Notes: generated by a model not told the origin, from the sequence alone. DNA of 64,000 nucleotides from Devosia nitrariae (GCF_030160115.1 NZ_BSNS01000028.1:1-64000), one strand, 5' to 3'; counted from the first letter of the stretch, positions 18,820 to 27,075 are shown. Made by a program: numbers and translations.

Positions 18820-18836
18820 CCAAATCGGCGATTTGG
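18820..18836. promoter_or_regulatory. Perfect palindrome, candidate PhnF operator
   Basis: CCAAATCG and its complement CGATTTGG flank a single central base. The palindrome lies in the divergent region between the regulator start (18804) and the PHP gene start (18940). Its perfect symmetry and place make it the best candidate operator for the adjacent UTRA-family regulator. Confidence 0.65.
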
Positions 18837-18939
18837 CGCCGCTGTCTCTATGAAATAGGCTCGGTTTCGCCCGCATTTCGAGACGGCGTTGAAAGGCTGG
18901 CATAGAGCTGATCACAGTCACAATGAGAGGACTTCTGCT

Positions 18940-19848
18940 GTGTCGCTCGAGGCTTTTGCCGCCCCCGGCTCATTCTGCAAGGGCAATATCCATACCCATT
19001 CCGATATTTCCGATGGGGCCCTGTCGCCTGAGGAAGTGTGCAATCGCTATCGCCGCAAGGGCTACGACTTCCTGTGCCTCTCGGATCACTTCCTCGAAAA
19101 GTACCGATACCCGCTCACCGACACGACGCCATATCGCACGCAAGGCTTCACCACCATTCTGGGTGCGGAGCTGCACGCCCCGGCAATCAATGGCGGACAG
19201 GACTGGCATATTCTGGCTGTCGGCCTGCCACTCGAATTCGCGCCCAAGAGGGACGGCGAGACCGGCCCTGAAATGGCCGATCGGGCGGCTTCTGCCGGCG
19301 CCTTCGTCGTCATCGCCCATCCCGAGTGGTATGGCTTGACACTTGAGGACGCCGGAAAGATCGCCTGCGCCCACGCCGTCGAAGTCTATAACCATACGAG
19401 CCAGGTCACCTGCTCGCGTGGCGGTGGCGGCTATTTCCTCGATGCCATGCTCATGGCGGGCCGCAGGATAGATGCGCTCGCCGTGGACGATGCGCACTTC
19501 AAGCTTCCGGGCGATGACGAGCGCGATGCGTTTGGCGGCTGGGTGATGGTCAAGACGCAAGCCAACGAACCTGAGGCGCTGCTCGCCGCGCTCAAGGCTG
19601 GCCACTACTACTCGACCCAGGGCCCCGATATTCTCGACATGGCCATCGAGGGTGAGGAGCTGGCGGTCAGGACCTCGCCGGCAAACCAGGTCATCCTTGC
19701 CGGCCGCAACTCGCTGACCGTCAACCATTCCGGTTTCGGGATCACCGAGGCGCGCCTGCCGCTTTCGAGCTTCAAGGGCAAATGGGGGCGTCTCATGGTT
19801 CTCGACGCCGAGGGCCGTTGCGCCTGGTCCAATCCGATGTGGTTCTGA
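18940..19848 (+). CDS. PHP-domain metal-dependent phosphoesterase in a phosphonate operon
   Basis: A 302-residue PHP-superfamily protein. The first metal motif is NIHTHSDISDG (His at about residues 18 and 20), followed by LSDHF near residue 46. Later metal ligands are expected in VIAHPEWYG and ALAVDDAHF. Such enzymes hydrolyse phosphate esters with two or three divalent metals; one in Eggerthella lenta opens the cyclic phosphate made by C-P lyase. Here the following genes encode PhnX and a dehydrogenase, so it may release a free phosphonate from an ester. The start is GTG 18940 with GAGAGG upstream, because the longer frame from 18889 lacks an RBS. The true substrate is unknown. Confidence 0.75.
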   Translation: MSLEAFAAPGSFCKGNIHTHSDISDGALSPEEVCNRYRRKGYDFLCLSDHFLEKYRYPLTDTTPYRTQGFTTILGAELHAPAINGGQDWHILAVGLPLEFAPKRDGETGPEMADRAASAGAFVVIAHPEWYGLTLEDAGKIACAHAVEVYNHTSQVTCSRGGGGYFLDAMLMAGRRIDALAVDDAHFKLPGDDERDAFGGWVMVKTQANEPEALLAALKAGHYYSTQGPDILDMAIEGEELAVRTSPANQVILAGRNSLTVNHSGFGITEARLPLSSFKGKWGRLMVLDAEGRCAWSNPMWF

Positions 19849-19869
19849 CCCTTCAGAGGGAGTTCTCAA

Positions 19870-20712
19870 ATGGCCAACGTCACGTTCACTCCCGAAGGGG
19901 AAAAGAGTCCCGGTCCGGTCGCCGCGGTGATCTTCGACTGGGCCGGCACCGTACTCGATTTCGGTTGCATGGCACCGGTCGCCGCTTTCCGTGAGGCATT
20001 CGTTGAACATGGGCTCGACATCACCGAAGCCGAAGCCCGGGCACCCATGGGCGCCGCCAAACGCGAGCATATCGAGATGATCCTGGGGCAGCCGGACGTG
20101 CAGCGGCGCTGGGCAAGGGCCAGGCAGGCAGCGTCGACGAACGAAGACATAGACAGCATCTACGCCGCGTTCCTGCGTATCGATGCCGTCAACTGTGCCA
20201 GGTACAGCGACATGATTCCGGGCGCGCTCGAAACCATCGCCGAGCTGCGTGCTCGCGGTATTCGCATCGGCAGCACCACCGGTTATCCGCGCAGCGTCAT
20301 GGATGGGCTGATGCCGCTCGCCAAGGCACAGGGCTATGAGCCGGATCACTGCACCACGGTCAGCGAGGTCAGGCGCGGTCGTCCGTGGCCGGACATGATC
20401 CTCGACAATGCCCTTGCTCTCGAGGTGCCCGACGTTCGAGCCTGCCTTGTGGTGGACGATAGCCCCAGCGGCCTCCTGGCCGGTCGCGCTGCCGGCATGT
20501 GGGCGGTCGGCATCGCAGCGAGCGGCAATGAAGTCGGCCTGCCGCGCGACGCCTGGACTGCACTTTCGGCCGGAGAACAGGAGCAACGTCGCTTGCCTGC
20601 CGTCGCCAGGCTCAAGGCCTCGGGCGCGAACTTCGTCATCGACACCGTGGCCGATCTTCTGCCTGTCGTCGATGAGATAAACCGGCGTCTGGCCCGGGGG
20701 GAGCGTCCATGA
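19870..20712 (+). CDS. phnX: Phosphonoacetaldehyde hydrolase (phosphonatase)
   Basis: A 280-residue HAD-superfamily enzyme that cleaves the C-P bond of phosphonoacetaldehyde to acetaldehyde and phosphate. The nucleophile is Asp23 in VIFDWAGTVLDFG, with Ala in place of the second Asp as is normal for PhnX. The Schiff-base lysine is Lys64 in APMGAAKREHIEM, the hallmark of the family. The HAD motif II is in STTGYPR and the metal Asp pair in VVDDSPSG. It lies 21 bp after the PHP gene and overlaps the dehydrogenase start by four bases. No phnW is nearby, so the phosphonoacetaldehyde may not come from 2-aminoethylphosphonate. Confidence 0.93.
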   Translation: MANVTFTPEGEKSPGPVAAVIFDWAGTVLDFGCMAPVAAFREAFVEHGLDITEAEARAPMGAAKREHIEMILGQPDVQRRWARARQAASTNEDIDSIYAAFLRIDAVNCARYSDMIPGALETIAELRARGIRIGSTTGYPRSVMDGLMPLAKAQGYEPDHCTTVSEVRRGRPWPDMILDNALALEVPDVRACLVVDDSPSGLLAGRAAGMWAVGIAASGNEVGLPRDAWTALSAGEQEQRRLPAVARLKASGANFVIDTVADLLPVVDEINRRLARGERP

Positions 20713-21800
20713 GCATCTGGACGTACGCCAATCCGGTCAAGCTCCGCTTCGGCGAAGGTGCGTTGGATGACATCGGCGCGCTCGCCGCTGGTCGCCCCTA
20801 TCTTCTCGTGACTCATCCGGAAGGCGCGCTGCAGGTTTGGCGCAACCGCGTGATCGAACGTGCCGGCACCCCGCTGGTGGTCGTCGACGATATCGAGCCG
20901 AACCCGTCGCTGCAGCTGCTCGAACATATCTGCGCCCGCATCGGCGAAGCCCGCATCAAGCCCGAGCTGATCATCGCATTGGGTGGTGGCTCGGTGATCG
21001 ACAGCGCCAAATTCCTGGCGGCTGGACATTGCGCGTATGCGTCTGTCGTCGCTTACCTCGAGGAGGGAACGCCGACGGGCACACCCTCCCTTCCACTCAT
21101 CGCTGTTCCGACGACCTCGGGCACCGGCAGCGACCTCACCAAGTGGGCGACTATCTGGGACCCGGTGAGGGGCCGCAAGCTTTCGCTCGACCGCGACGAC
21201 CTTTATGCGGAGGCGGCGCTGGTTGATCCTCGCTTGACGGCAAGCCTGCCCTGGAGCCTGACACTGGCGACGGGTCTGGACGCCTTTTCGCATGCGCTGG
21301 AAAGCATCTGGAACCGCAATGCCAATCCGGTAACACGTGGTTATGCGGTGCAAGCGGCGCGCGATATTCTCACCGGCTTGCCCAGGCTCCAGGCTGATCT
21401 CGACGATAAAGACGCTCGCCGCCTGCTGGCACTGGGCGCCGCACGGGCAGGTCTGGCGTTCTCCAACACGCAGACTGCACTCGCCCACAACATCTCCTAT
21501 GCCATTACGCTCGGCCATGGCGTGCCGCACGGCATCGCCTGCTCCTTCTGCCTCCCAGAGGTGATGCTCGCCGCACGCGGTGTTTCAACCGAGTGTGACG
21601 CGGCGCTCACCGAAATCTTCGCAGACCTGGCCGTAGCGCCAGCCAAGCTCCGTACTTTTCTTTCCAGTCTTGGAGTTGCCGGCTCCCCGCTTGAATTCGG
21701 CGTGGCGGCCAAGGAGTGGCGGGCGATTGTGGCCGATGCTTTCGACGGACCGCGCGGCCGCAACTTCATCGGCACTATCGAGCAGTTTCCTGCGCTCTGA
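20709..21800 (+). CDS. Iron-containing alcohol dehydrogenase, phosphonoacetaldehyde reductase type
   Basis: A 363-residue group III alcohol dehydrogenase. The NAD-binding loop is ALGGGSVIDSAKF, and the four metal ligands are in the canonical pattern: Asp191, His195, His260 and His274. Members next to phosphonate genes interconvert phosphonoacetaldehyde and 2-hydroxyethylphosphonate; in biosynthetic clusters they reduce the aldehyde. Here, overlapping phnX by ATGA and with no PEP mutase in view, the opposite direction is more likely: oxidation of 2-hydroxyethylphosphonate to feed PhnX. Direction and substrate are inference from context. An alternative role is reducing the acetaldehyde that PhnX releases. 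Confidence 0.8.
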   Translation: MSIWTYANPVKLRFGEGALDDIGALAAGRPYLLVTHPEGALQVWRNRVIERAGTPLVVVDDIEPNPSLQLLEHICARIGEARIKPELIIALGGGSVIDSAKFLAAGHCAYASVVAYLEEGTPTGTPSLPLIAVPTTSGTGSDLTKWATIWDPVRGRKLSLDRDDLYAEAALVDPRLTASLPWSLTLATGLDAFSHALESIWNRNANPVTRGYAVQAARDILTGLPRLQADLDDKDARRLLALGAARAGLAFSNTQTALAHNISYAITLGHGVPHGIACSFCLPEVMLAARGVSTECDAALTEIFADLAVAPAKLRTFLSSLGVAGSPLEFGVAAKEWRAIVADAFDGPRGRNFIGTIEQFPAL

Positions 21801-21896
21801 CTGGTCGGCCGGGTCGCTTGCGCGCGACATGACTATCGCTGCGGTGGTGCCACCAAGCAGGTGCAGTCTGCTCTATTCGATTGTGCTAGAGTGACG

Positions 21897-21912
21897 GTCT
21901 CTTGTTGGAGAC
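21897..21912 (+). promoter_or_regulatory. Small hairpin over the RBS of the epimerase gene
   Basis: GTCTC and GAGAC pair across a six-base loop. The right arm includes the GGAG Shine-Dalgarno, 6-7 bases before the ATG at 21919. In mRNA this could partly hide the RBS. The stem is short and the effect is speculative. Confidence 0.3.
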
Positions 21913-21918
21913 GCACGC

Positions 21919-23004
21919 ATGAGCGTTGCTGTTGTCACTGGCGCTGGGGGGTTGATCGGGTCGGAGACGGCCAGGTTTCTACTGGATCGGGGCTACGATG
22001 TGGTGGGAATTGACAATGACATGCGAGCGCACTTCTTCGGCGCAGAGGCCTCCACCCGTTGGCGGTTGAACCAGCTGTCGAGCAATCCGCACTTTTTCCA
22101 CATCGACATCGACATACGTGACGTAGCAGCGATCGATGCGTGCTTTGCCCGTTTTGGCGCCGCCATTTCCGCAGTGGTCCATGCTGCCGCCCAGCCTTCC
22201 CACGATTGGGCCGCCGCCGATCCGGCCACCGACTTTTCTGTCAATGCCGTTGGAACACTCAACATCCTGGAGGCAACCCGCCGCTTCGCACCCGACGCGG
22301 CCGTGATCTATACCTCGACCAACAAGGTCTATGGCGACCTGCCAAATCGATTGCCCGTTGTGGAGCTCGAAACCCGTTGGGAGTTGCCCGCCGACAACCC
22401 GTACAGCGCCCGCGGGATCGATGAGAGCATGGCCATCGATCAATCCCTGCACTCGATCTTCGGCGTATCGAAAGCCTCGGCCGACCTGATGGTGCAGGAA
22501 TATGGCCGTTACTTCGGCATCAAGACCGTGTGCTTCCGCGGAGGATGCCTGACCGGTGGTGGGCATTCCGCCACCGAGCTCCACGGCTTTCTGGCCTATC
22601 TCATGAAATGCACCTGCACCGGGCGTCCCTATAGAATTTACGGGCACGGGGGCAAGCAGGTCCGCGACAACATCCATGCCAGCGATTTCGTCCTGGCGAT
22701 ATGGTCGTTCCTGCAGAATCCCTCCGTCGCCAGGGTCTACAACATCGGCGGGGGGCGCTTCGCCAACTGCTCGATGCTCGAGGCGATCGCCATATGCGAG
22801 AATCTTTGCGGGCGTAAACTGAACTACAGTTACGTGCCCGACGAGCGAATTGGAGACCACCGCTGGTGGATCAGCGACATGAGCCGGTTCATGGACGACT
22901 ATCCGTCGTTCCGCATAAACTGGACGATCGAGGATATTCTTGCCGACATCCTGGCGGCGGGGGCCGATCGGTGGGATCGTGAACCGGCGGAGCTGGCAGA
23001 TTGA
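21919..23004 (+). CDS. NAD-dependent sugar epimerase/dehydratase (CDP-paratose 2-epimerase-like)
   Basis: A 361-residue extended short-chain dehydrogenase. The NAD motif is VVTGAGGLIGSETA near residue 5, followed by YTSTNKVYGDLPNR, which resembles CDP-paratose 2-epimerase (TyvE). The usual catalytic Tyr-x-x-x-Lys is Phe181-x-x-x-Lys185 (FGVSK), so the tyrosine is missing. C-terminal ligands for the sugar nucleotide appear in GKQVRDNIHASDF. It likely acts on a nucleotide sugar for surface polysaccharide. Its stop is followed 17 bp later by the ATG of an FGE-fold protein. The substrate is not certain. Confidence 0.8.
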   Translation: MSVAVVTGAGGLIGSETARFLLDRGYDVVGIDNDMRAHFFGAEASTRWRLNQLSSNPHFFHIDIDIRDVAAIDACFARFGAAISAVVHAAAQPSHDWAAADPATDFSVNAVGTLNILEATRRFAPDAAVIYTSTNKVYGDLPNRLPVVELETRWELPADNPYSARGIDESMAIDQSLHSIFGVSKASADLMVQEYGRYFGIKTVCFRGGCLTGGGHSATELHGFLAYLMKCTCTGRPYRIYGHGGKQVRDNIHASDFVLAIWSFLQNPSVARVYNIGGGRFANCSMLEAIAICENLCGRKLNYSYVPDERIGDHRWWISDMSRFMDDYPSFRINWTIEDILADILAAGADRWDREPAELAD

Positions 23005-23021
23005 AGAGCAGCGGGCAAACG

Positions 23022-23828
23022 ATGTTCATCTCTGTTTCAAGGCAGGCGTTGTTTGGCGGGCGGGCGGCCGTCGGTCTCTGCGCCCTGCTGCTGGCCTTTG
23101 CAGTACCGCCGACGGAAGGCCTGGCGCAGTCGGAGAATGCGGCTGGCTGTACGGGTTGTCCCGAGCTGGTCCCCCTGCCGAGCGGCCCATACATCGGAAA
23201 ATACCTGGTGACGGTCGACGAGTTTGCTGCGTTCGTCGAGGCCACCGGGCACGAGACCGATGACCGGTGTACCCAGATCACCACCTCACCGATGGAGCAT
23301 TTCGGCAACTGGCGCGATCCCGGCTTTCAGCAGGAGGGCAACCACCCGGTGGTGTGCGTCAGCTGGCTCGACGCTACGGCCTATGTGGATTGGCTGAGCG
23401 ACACGACGGGCGAGCCGTTCCGCCTCCCGACCATCGAGGAATCGCAGGAGGCGGCGGCAGCGGGAAGTCAGGCGACGTATTTCTGGGGCGAGGACGTGTC
23501 GCAGGTTTGTCGGTACGCCAATGTTGCCGATGTTAACTTCAAAGCAGCCTTCCCCGACGATCCGCGGCAGATCCCCACTTGCGATGACGGCTACACCTAT
23601 ACGTCACCGGTCGACGCGTTCCCGCCCAACGCCCTCGGGGTCCATGATGCCATCGGCAATGTCTGGCAGTGGACCAACAGCTGCCTTGCCGGCGACTGCG
23701 CCAACGCGGTCTTCCGTGGCGGCGGGTGGACGGTCCCCAATCCGAAATACTTCGCCCTCGATGGCACATTCGGTGACCGGGTCGTGCTCCGCAACACGGT
23801 GATCGGGTTTCGGGTCCTTCGGGACTAG
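23022..23828 (+). CDS. Secreted FGE/SUMF1-fold protein, probably non-catalytic
   Basis: A 268-residue protein with a hydrophobic N-terminal signal (about residues 10-33, ending GLAQ) and a formylglycine-generating-enzyme fold: MVPLPSG-like start (LVPLPSGPYIGKYLVT), VCVSWLDATAYVDWLS, RLPTIEESQEAA and NVWQWTNSCL. The C-terminal segment is FRGGGWTVPNPKYFALDG, where real FGE has two copper-binding cysteines; these are absent. It is thus likely a structural or signalling homologue, comparable to TagR of T6SS regulation. ATG 23022 is chosen; TTG 23001 is possible. Further cysteine pairs (CTGC, CTQI) could form disulfides. Confidence 0.78.
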   Translation: MFISVSRQALFGGRAAVGLCALLLAFAVPPTEGLAQSENAAGCTGCPELVPLPSGPYIGKYLVTVDEFAAFVEATGHETDDRCTQITTSPMEHFGNWRDPGFQQEGNHPVVCVSWLDATAYVDWLSDTTGEPFRLPTIEESQEAAAAGSQATYFWGEDVSQVCRYANVADVNFKAAFPDDPRQIPTCDDGYTYTSPVDAFPPNALGVHDAIGNVWQWTNSCLAGDCANAVFRGGGWTVPNPKYFALDGTFGDRVVLRNTVIGFRVLRD

Positions 23829-23870
23829 GGCTATTGCCACCGGACGTTATGCAAGTGATGCCAACGCGTC

Positions 23871-24044
23871 ACCCCCTCCTGCCTCCCCCATCAAGGGGGA
23901 GGTGGACTCCTGAGCGTTCGGCGAGATCGTGCCACAGCCGTCCGATTCAACGCTGCAAAGGCGGATCAGTCGTGTCCGTGGCACAACTTTGCCATGTCCA
24001 CCGGACCGACACCTCCCCCCTTGTGGGGGAGGTTGGGAGGGGGT
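23871..24044. repeat. Intergenic palindromic repeat element (paired hairpins)
   Basis: Two hairpins with identical 8-bp arms (CCTCCCCC and GGGGGAGG) at 23882-23902 and 24012-24032 lie inside an outer inverted repeat, ACCCCCTCC (23871-23879) and GGAGGGGGT (24036-24044). This is the layout of the mobile palindromic elements frequent between genes in Alphaproteobacteria. It lies between convergent genes and could end transcription from both sides. A similar element lies at 40960-41097. Confidence 0.75.
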
Positions 24045-24053
24045 ATCCACGCA

Positions 24054-24788
24054 TCACGGCTCGCTCTCGGTCACCACACGTAAGCCATAGGTATAGAAGG
24101 GTACGTTCGGGTCGTTCCAGATCACCTTGCTCAAGCGCAGGTCTGCCGGAGGGCTGGACCAGCTGCCGCCGATCAAGGCATGCCGCTGGCACCCGGAATC
24201 CTGACAGTCGCTCGTCCACTGCCAGGCATTGCCGAGCGCGTCGGCAATGCCATAGGGGTTGGCGGCAAAACTGCCGACCGGTGACGTGCCCTTGCCGTCA
24301 TAGGGAGATCCGCAGGCGATGCAGTTCGCCCTGTTCTCGCCGATGTCCTCGCCCCACCAGTAATTGGTGGGGGCACCCGAACTTGCCGCCTGTCGATACT
24401 CCTCGACGGTCGGCAGCCTGTAAGTCTTGCCGGTGCGCGCGCTCAGCCATTCGAGATAGGCGATTGCGTCCGCATAGGCGATGCAGACGGCCGGGTGGTC
24501 GTCGGCCTGTTCGATGGCTCCAGGATAGTTCCAGGCGCAGCCCCAGCCGTTGCGGCGAAAGCCGGTTTCCTGGGCAAAGGCTGCAAACTGCGCGCGCGTG
24601 ACGTGGTGCTTGCTCATGCGCAGCCCGCTGGGCAGCGTGACCATCTCGGGACACTGTTCGCAATCGCGGCTGACCTGGATCTCGGCGCGCGGCAGGCTGA
24701 AACCTTGTGCCTGGACGGCGGCCGGAAACAGCAGGCAGAACACCATCAAGCCAGCAAGCCCAGACAGGTTCAGGCGCGTGGATGTCAT
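24054..24788 (-). CDS. Secreted FGE/SUMF1-fold protein, probably non-catalytic (second copy)
   Basis: A 244-residue secreted protein. It has a signal peptide (about residues 1-27, ending AAVQAQ) and the FGE-fold segments MVTLPSGLRMSKHHVTRAQF, VCIAYADAIAYLEWLS, YRLPTVEEYRQAASSG and GNAWQWTSDC. The C-terminal GGSWSSPPADLRLSK again lacks the cysteine pair of active formylglycine-generating enzymes. It is related to the protein at 23022 on the other strand. The ATG overlaps the stop of the caspase-like gene (ATGA), so the two are coupled; the longer frame to 24965 lies inside that gene and is a shadow. Confidence 0.78.
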   Translation of the reverse strand: MTSTRLNLSGLAGLMVFCLLFPAAVQAQGFSLPRAEIQVSRDCEQCPEMVTLPSGLRMSKHHVTRAQFAAFAQETGFRRNGWGCAWNYPGAIEQADDHPAVCIAYADAIAYLEWLSARTGKTYRLPTVEEYRQAASSGAPTNYWWGEDIGENRANCIACGSPYDGKGTSPVGSFAANPYGIADALGNAWQWTSDCQDSGCQRHALIGGSWSSPPADLRLSKVIWNDPNVPFYTYGLRVVTESEP

Positions 24789-26440
24789 GTCAGATCCATG
24801 CCGCGCAGGATCTCCCGCGCATCGTCCGACCCGAGGTTGATGGCTCGTTCGAGCAGGATGCGCGCCCGATCCTCGTCCGGCGGCGTGCCAAGTCCGTCTC
24901 GATAGATCACCGCCAGGTTGGTCATCGCATGCGGATTGTCCTGGTTGGCAGAGCGGGTCAGCCACATGCGCGCGAACTGATAGTTCTTCTGCCAGAAGAT
25001 GCCGTCGGCCAGCATGACGCCGACGGTCATCTGGGCGTAGTCGCTGCCGACCGCAGCTGCGGCCAGCAACAGATCCACCGTCTGCTGGTCGGTCAGCCGC
25101 CCCGTCTGCGGCGCCTCGATGCTGGCCTGATAAGCCCGAACGGCAGCGCGTGTCGGGCTATCAAGGACGCCGTTGATGCTGTCGATGCTGAAGCCGAGCG
25201 AATCCAGGCCATACTGGATCATGTTGAAAGGGATGCGATCGAGCTGCGCGATCGCGGCGCGGCGAAGGCTGGCCTCGTCGGCTGAACCTTCTCCCACCAG
25301 TTCTTCGACGACCTCGCCCGCCCGCTGCAGCGCCTCGATACGTGCCCGGGCGAGATCGGCAAAGCTGCCATTGGGATACTGGCGTAGATACGCCTCAAAG
25401 TCCGCGGCGTGCTTGCTGCCACTGATCGTGCGCCAATAGATCTCGTCGAGCGGTGCAGTTTCGAGGGCGCGCTCCTGCGCGATCTGACGGATGTGAGCAA
25501 TCCGTTCTCGGGCCAGAGAAACATAGAAGTCGTCGTTGAACTCGGAAAGGAAGGACCGGTAGCCGTCTTCCGTATCGACGTCGAGCGCGTGCTCATAAGC
25601 AACCCGCACGAGATTTTCCTGCGACTGCGGGACCGAACCGCCTGGCGCTTCACGCAGGAAGATCTCCCGATCGGGCAACGTGCCATAGTAAACCGGCTCC
25701 TGCGCGCCAGCCGTCATCGTGCGCACCTCAGCGTTCACCCGCCGGAAGACATAGTTGACCTCGAGGCCAGGGGTCGCCAGGTGCCGCAGCAGGGCCTGCG
25801 TATAGGGGCTGTGATCCTCCGCCCCGTCATAGGCCGTGCGTCCGGCGGTCGCTGCAAATGAGATGAGTGTTGATCCGACGGGTTCGACACGCGCCAACCC
25901 CTTGCCGACACTGTTCGCGCCCAGGGTCCTTTCGATATCGAGCAGGAACGGGTTGTTGCGGCAGGCATCGAGCATGATCAGCTGGAGTTGCCGCGCACCC
26001 TTGCTGGCATCAAGCACCTCTCCCAGCGGCAGCGCTTCCGTCTCGATGTCGATGTCACGGTTGAGATCGGCGTCGACGGGGATGAGATAGTTGACCCCCT
26101 CGAGTTCGATGCCGTGTCCGGCGTAATAGAGAGCGGCGTACTCCGCACCCCTCGCTTCGACGGCGAACTCTTCGAGAGCGCTCCGCATTCCGGCAAGATC
26201 GAGGTCGAGCTTAACCCGCGTTTCGAAACCGAGCTCAATGAGGCTGTCGGCGACGGCGCGTGCATCGTTCAGCGGGTTGGCGAGCGCCGGCACTGCCTCA
26301 TAGGCGGCGTTGCCGATGACGAGCGCCACCTGACGGGCCTGCGCCTCTGCGACCGCGCCGACCAGCACGATCCAAAGCAGGCATATGCTGCCCAGCCTCT
26401 TGATATACGCTGTCAATGGACACCTCCGATCCATTGCCAC
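24785..26440 (-). CDS. Secreted caspase-like (peptidase C14) protein with PG-binding and Sel1-like repeats
   Basis: A 551-residue protein. An N-terminal signal segment (about residues 14-36) is followed by a caspase-fold domain (about 37-265): RQVALVIGNAAYEAVPALAN, catalytic His109 in YYAGHGIEL and catalytic Cys160 in LIMLDACRNNPF. Both key residues are present, so activity is likely. Then come short helical repeats such as FEAYLRQYPNGSFADLARARI, a peptidoglycan-binding-like segment (LDSPTRAAVRAYQ) and Sel1-like repeats near the end. It probably acts in the periplasm. It is coupled to the FGE-fold gene downstream. Similar secreted caspases in Rhizobiales are mostly of unknown role. Confidence 0.82.
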   Translation of the reverse strand: MAMDRRCPLTAYIKRLGSICLLWIVLVGAVAEAQARQVALVIGNAAYEAVPALANPLNDARAVADSLIELGFETRVKLDLDLAGMRSALEEFAVEARGAEYAALYYAGHGIELEGVNYLIPVDADLNRDIDIETEALPLGEVLDASKGARQLQLIMLDACRNNPFLLDIERTLGANSVGKGLARVEPVGSTLISFAATAGRTAYDGAEDHSPYTQALLRHLATPGLEVNYVFRRVNAEVRTMTAGAQEPVYYGTLPDREIFLREAPGGSVPQSQENLVRVAYEHALDVDTEDGYRSFLSEFNDDFYVSLARERIAHIRQIAQERALETAPLDEIYWRTISGSKHAADFEAYLRQYPNGSFADLARARIEALQRAGEVVEELVGEGSADEASLRRAAIAQLDRIPFNMIQYGLDSLGFSIDSINGVLDSPTRAAVRAYQASIEAPQTGRLTDQQTVDLLLAAAAVGSDYAQMTVGVMLADGIFWQKNYQFARMWLTRSANQDNPHAMTNLAVIYRDGLGTPPDEDRARILLERAINLGSDDAREILRGMDLT

Positions 26441-26608
26441 CAGGCAGGCGATGCGCGGCAGGCGACAACTTCACCGCTGCAAGAAGTCTAGCAGGCAAAC
26501 AGTGCCTCGACTAGTTCTGACTGGGCCGGCGCACTCTCGGACACCAATGTTTTATCAACATTGACAGAAGCAAAACCGAATGGTTTACTTGCGCTTACGG
26601 AGGCAGGC

Positions 26609-27010
26609 ATGGCTACGCAGTCGTTTGATCGGCGCGCAACGTCTATGCGCTCATTGGTTTTAGGCCCCTCGCTTGCCGTGCTGACCATGGTCGGCACGCC
26701 CTCCGTCAGTCTTGGTCAAAATGCATCGTTGGAGGAGGCCTGTGAAGCGTTCCTCAACCTGCGCAGTCCCGCCGTGATCGAGCGCGTCATCGTCAATTAC
26801 GCCGACCATCCGTGCGTTCCGCTGCTGCTGGCGTCGTTGCCGGCCGAAAACCTCTCCCGGATTTCGCCGCAGGTCGTGGCCACGCTCCCGCATGCGCAAT
26901 TGCGCAAAATCCCAAGAGTGGTGCTCGAGCAACTGGGTATCAGCGCTCGATACGACGAACCGCGCAGTGTTCCGACGCAGCGAGCGCCAACCAACGCCAG
27001 TCAGTATTAG
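26609..27010 (+). CDS. Small secreted protein of unknown function next to the caspase gene
   Basis: A 133-residue protein with a start at ATG 26609 preceded by GGAGG at 5 bases. A hydrophobic stretch (LVLGPSLAVLTMVGTPSVSLGQ, two parts) forms a signal peptide. The mature part has one short helical repeat, EACEAFLNLRSPAVIERVIVNY, that resembles the helical repeat region of the caspase-like protein divergently encoded. Two cysteines are present in the mature chain. I recognise no family. The shared style and position suggest it works with the caspase-like protein, which is inference. Confidence 0.5.
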   Translation: MATQSFDRRATSMRSLVLGPSLAVLTMVGTPSVSLGQNASLEEACEAFLNLRSPAVIERVIVNYADHPCVPLLLASLPAENLSRISPQVVATLPHAQLRKIPRVVLEQLGISARYDEPRSVPTQRAPTNASQY

Positions 27011-27075
27011 GTTGAGGCTTCATGGGTTTGCCGCTTCGCTACAGGCGCGTCGGCGAGTAGAACACGGCGTTGATC

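Noticed and set aside
23871-24044. A CRISPR array
   Set aside because: Only two hairpins with an outer inverted repeat; no regular direct repeats with unique spacers.
23022-24788. Active formylglycine-generating enzymes that mature the sulfatase at 33092
   Set aside because: Both lack the C-terminal cysteine pair needed for copper binding and catalysis, and both are exported while the sulfatase is not.
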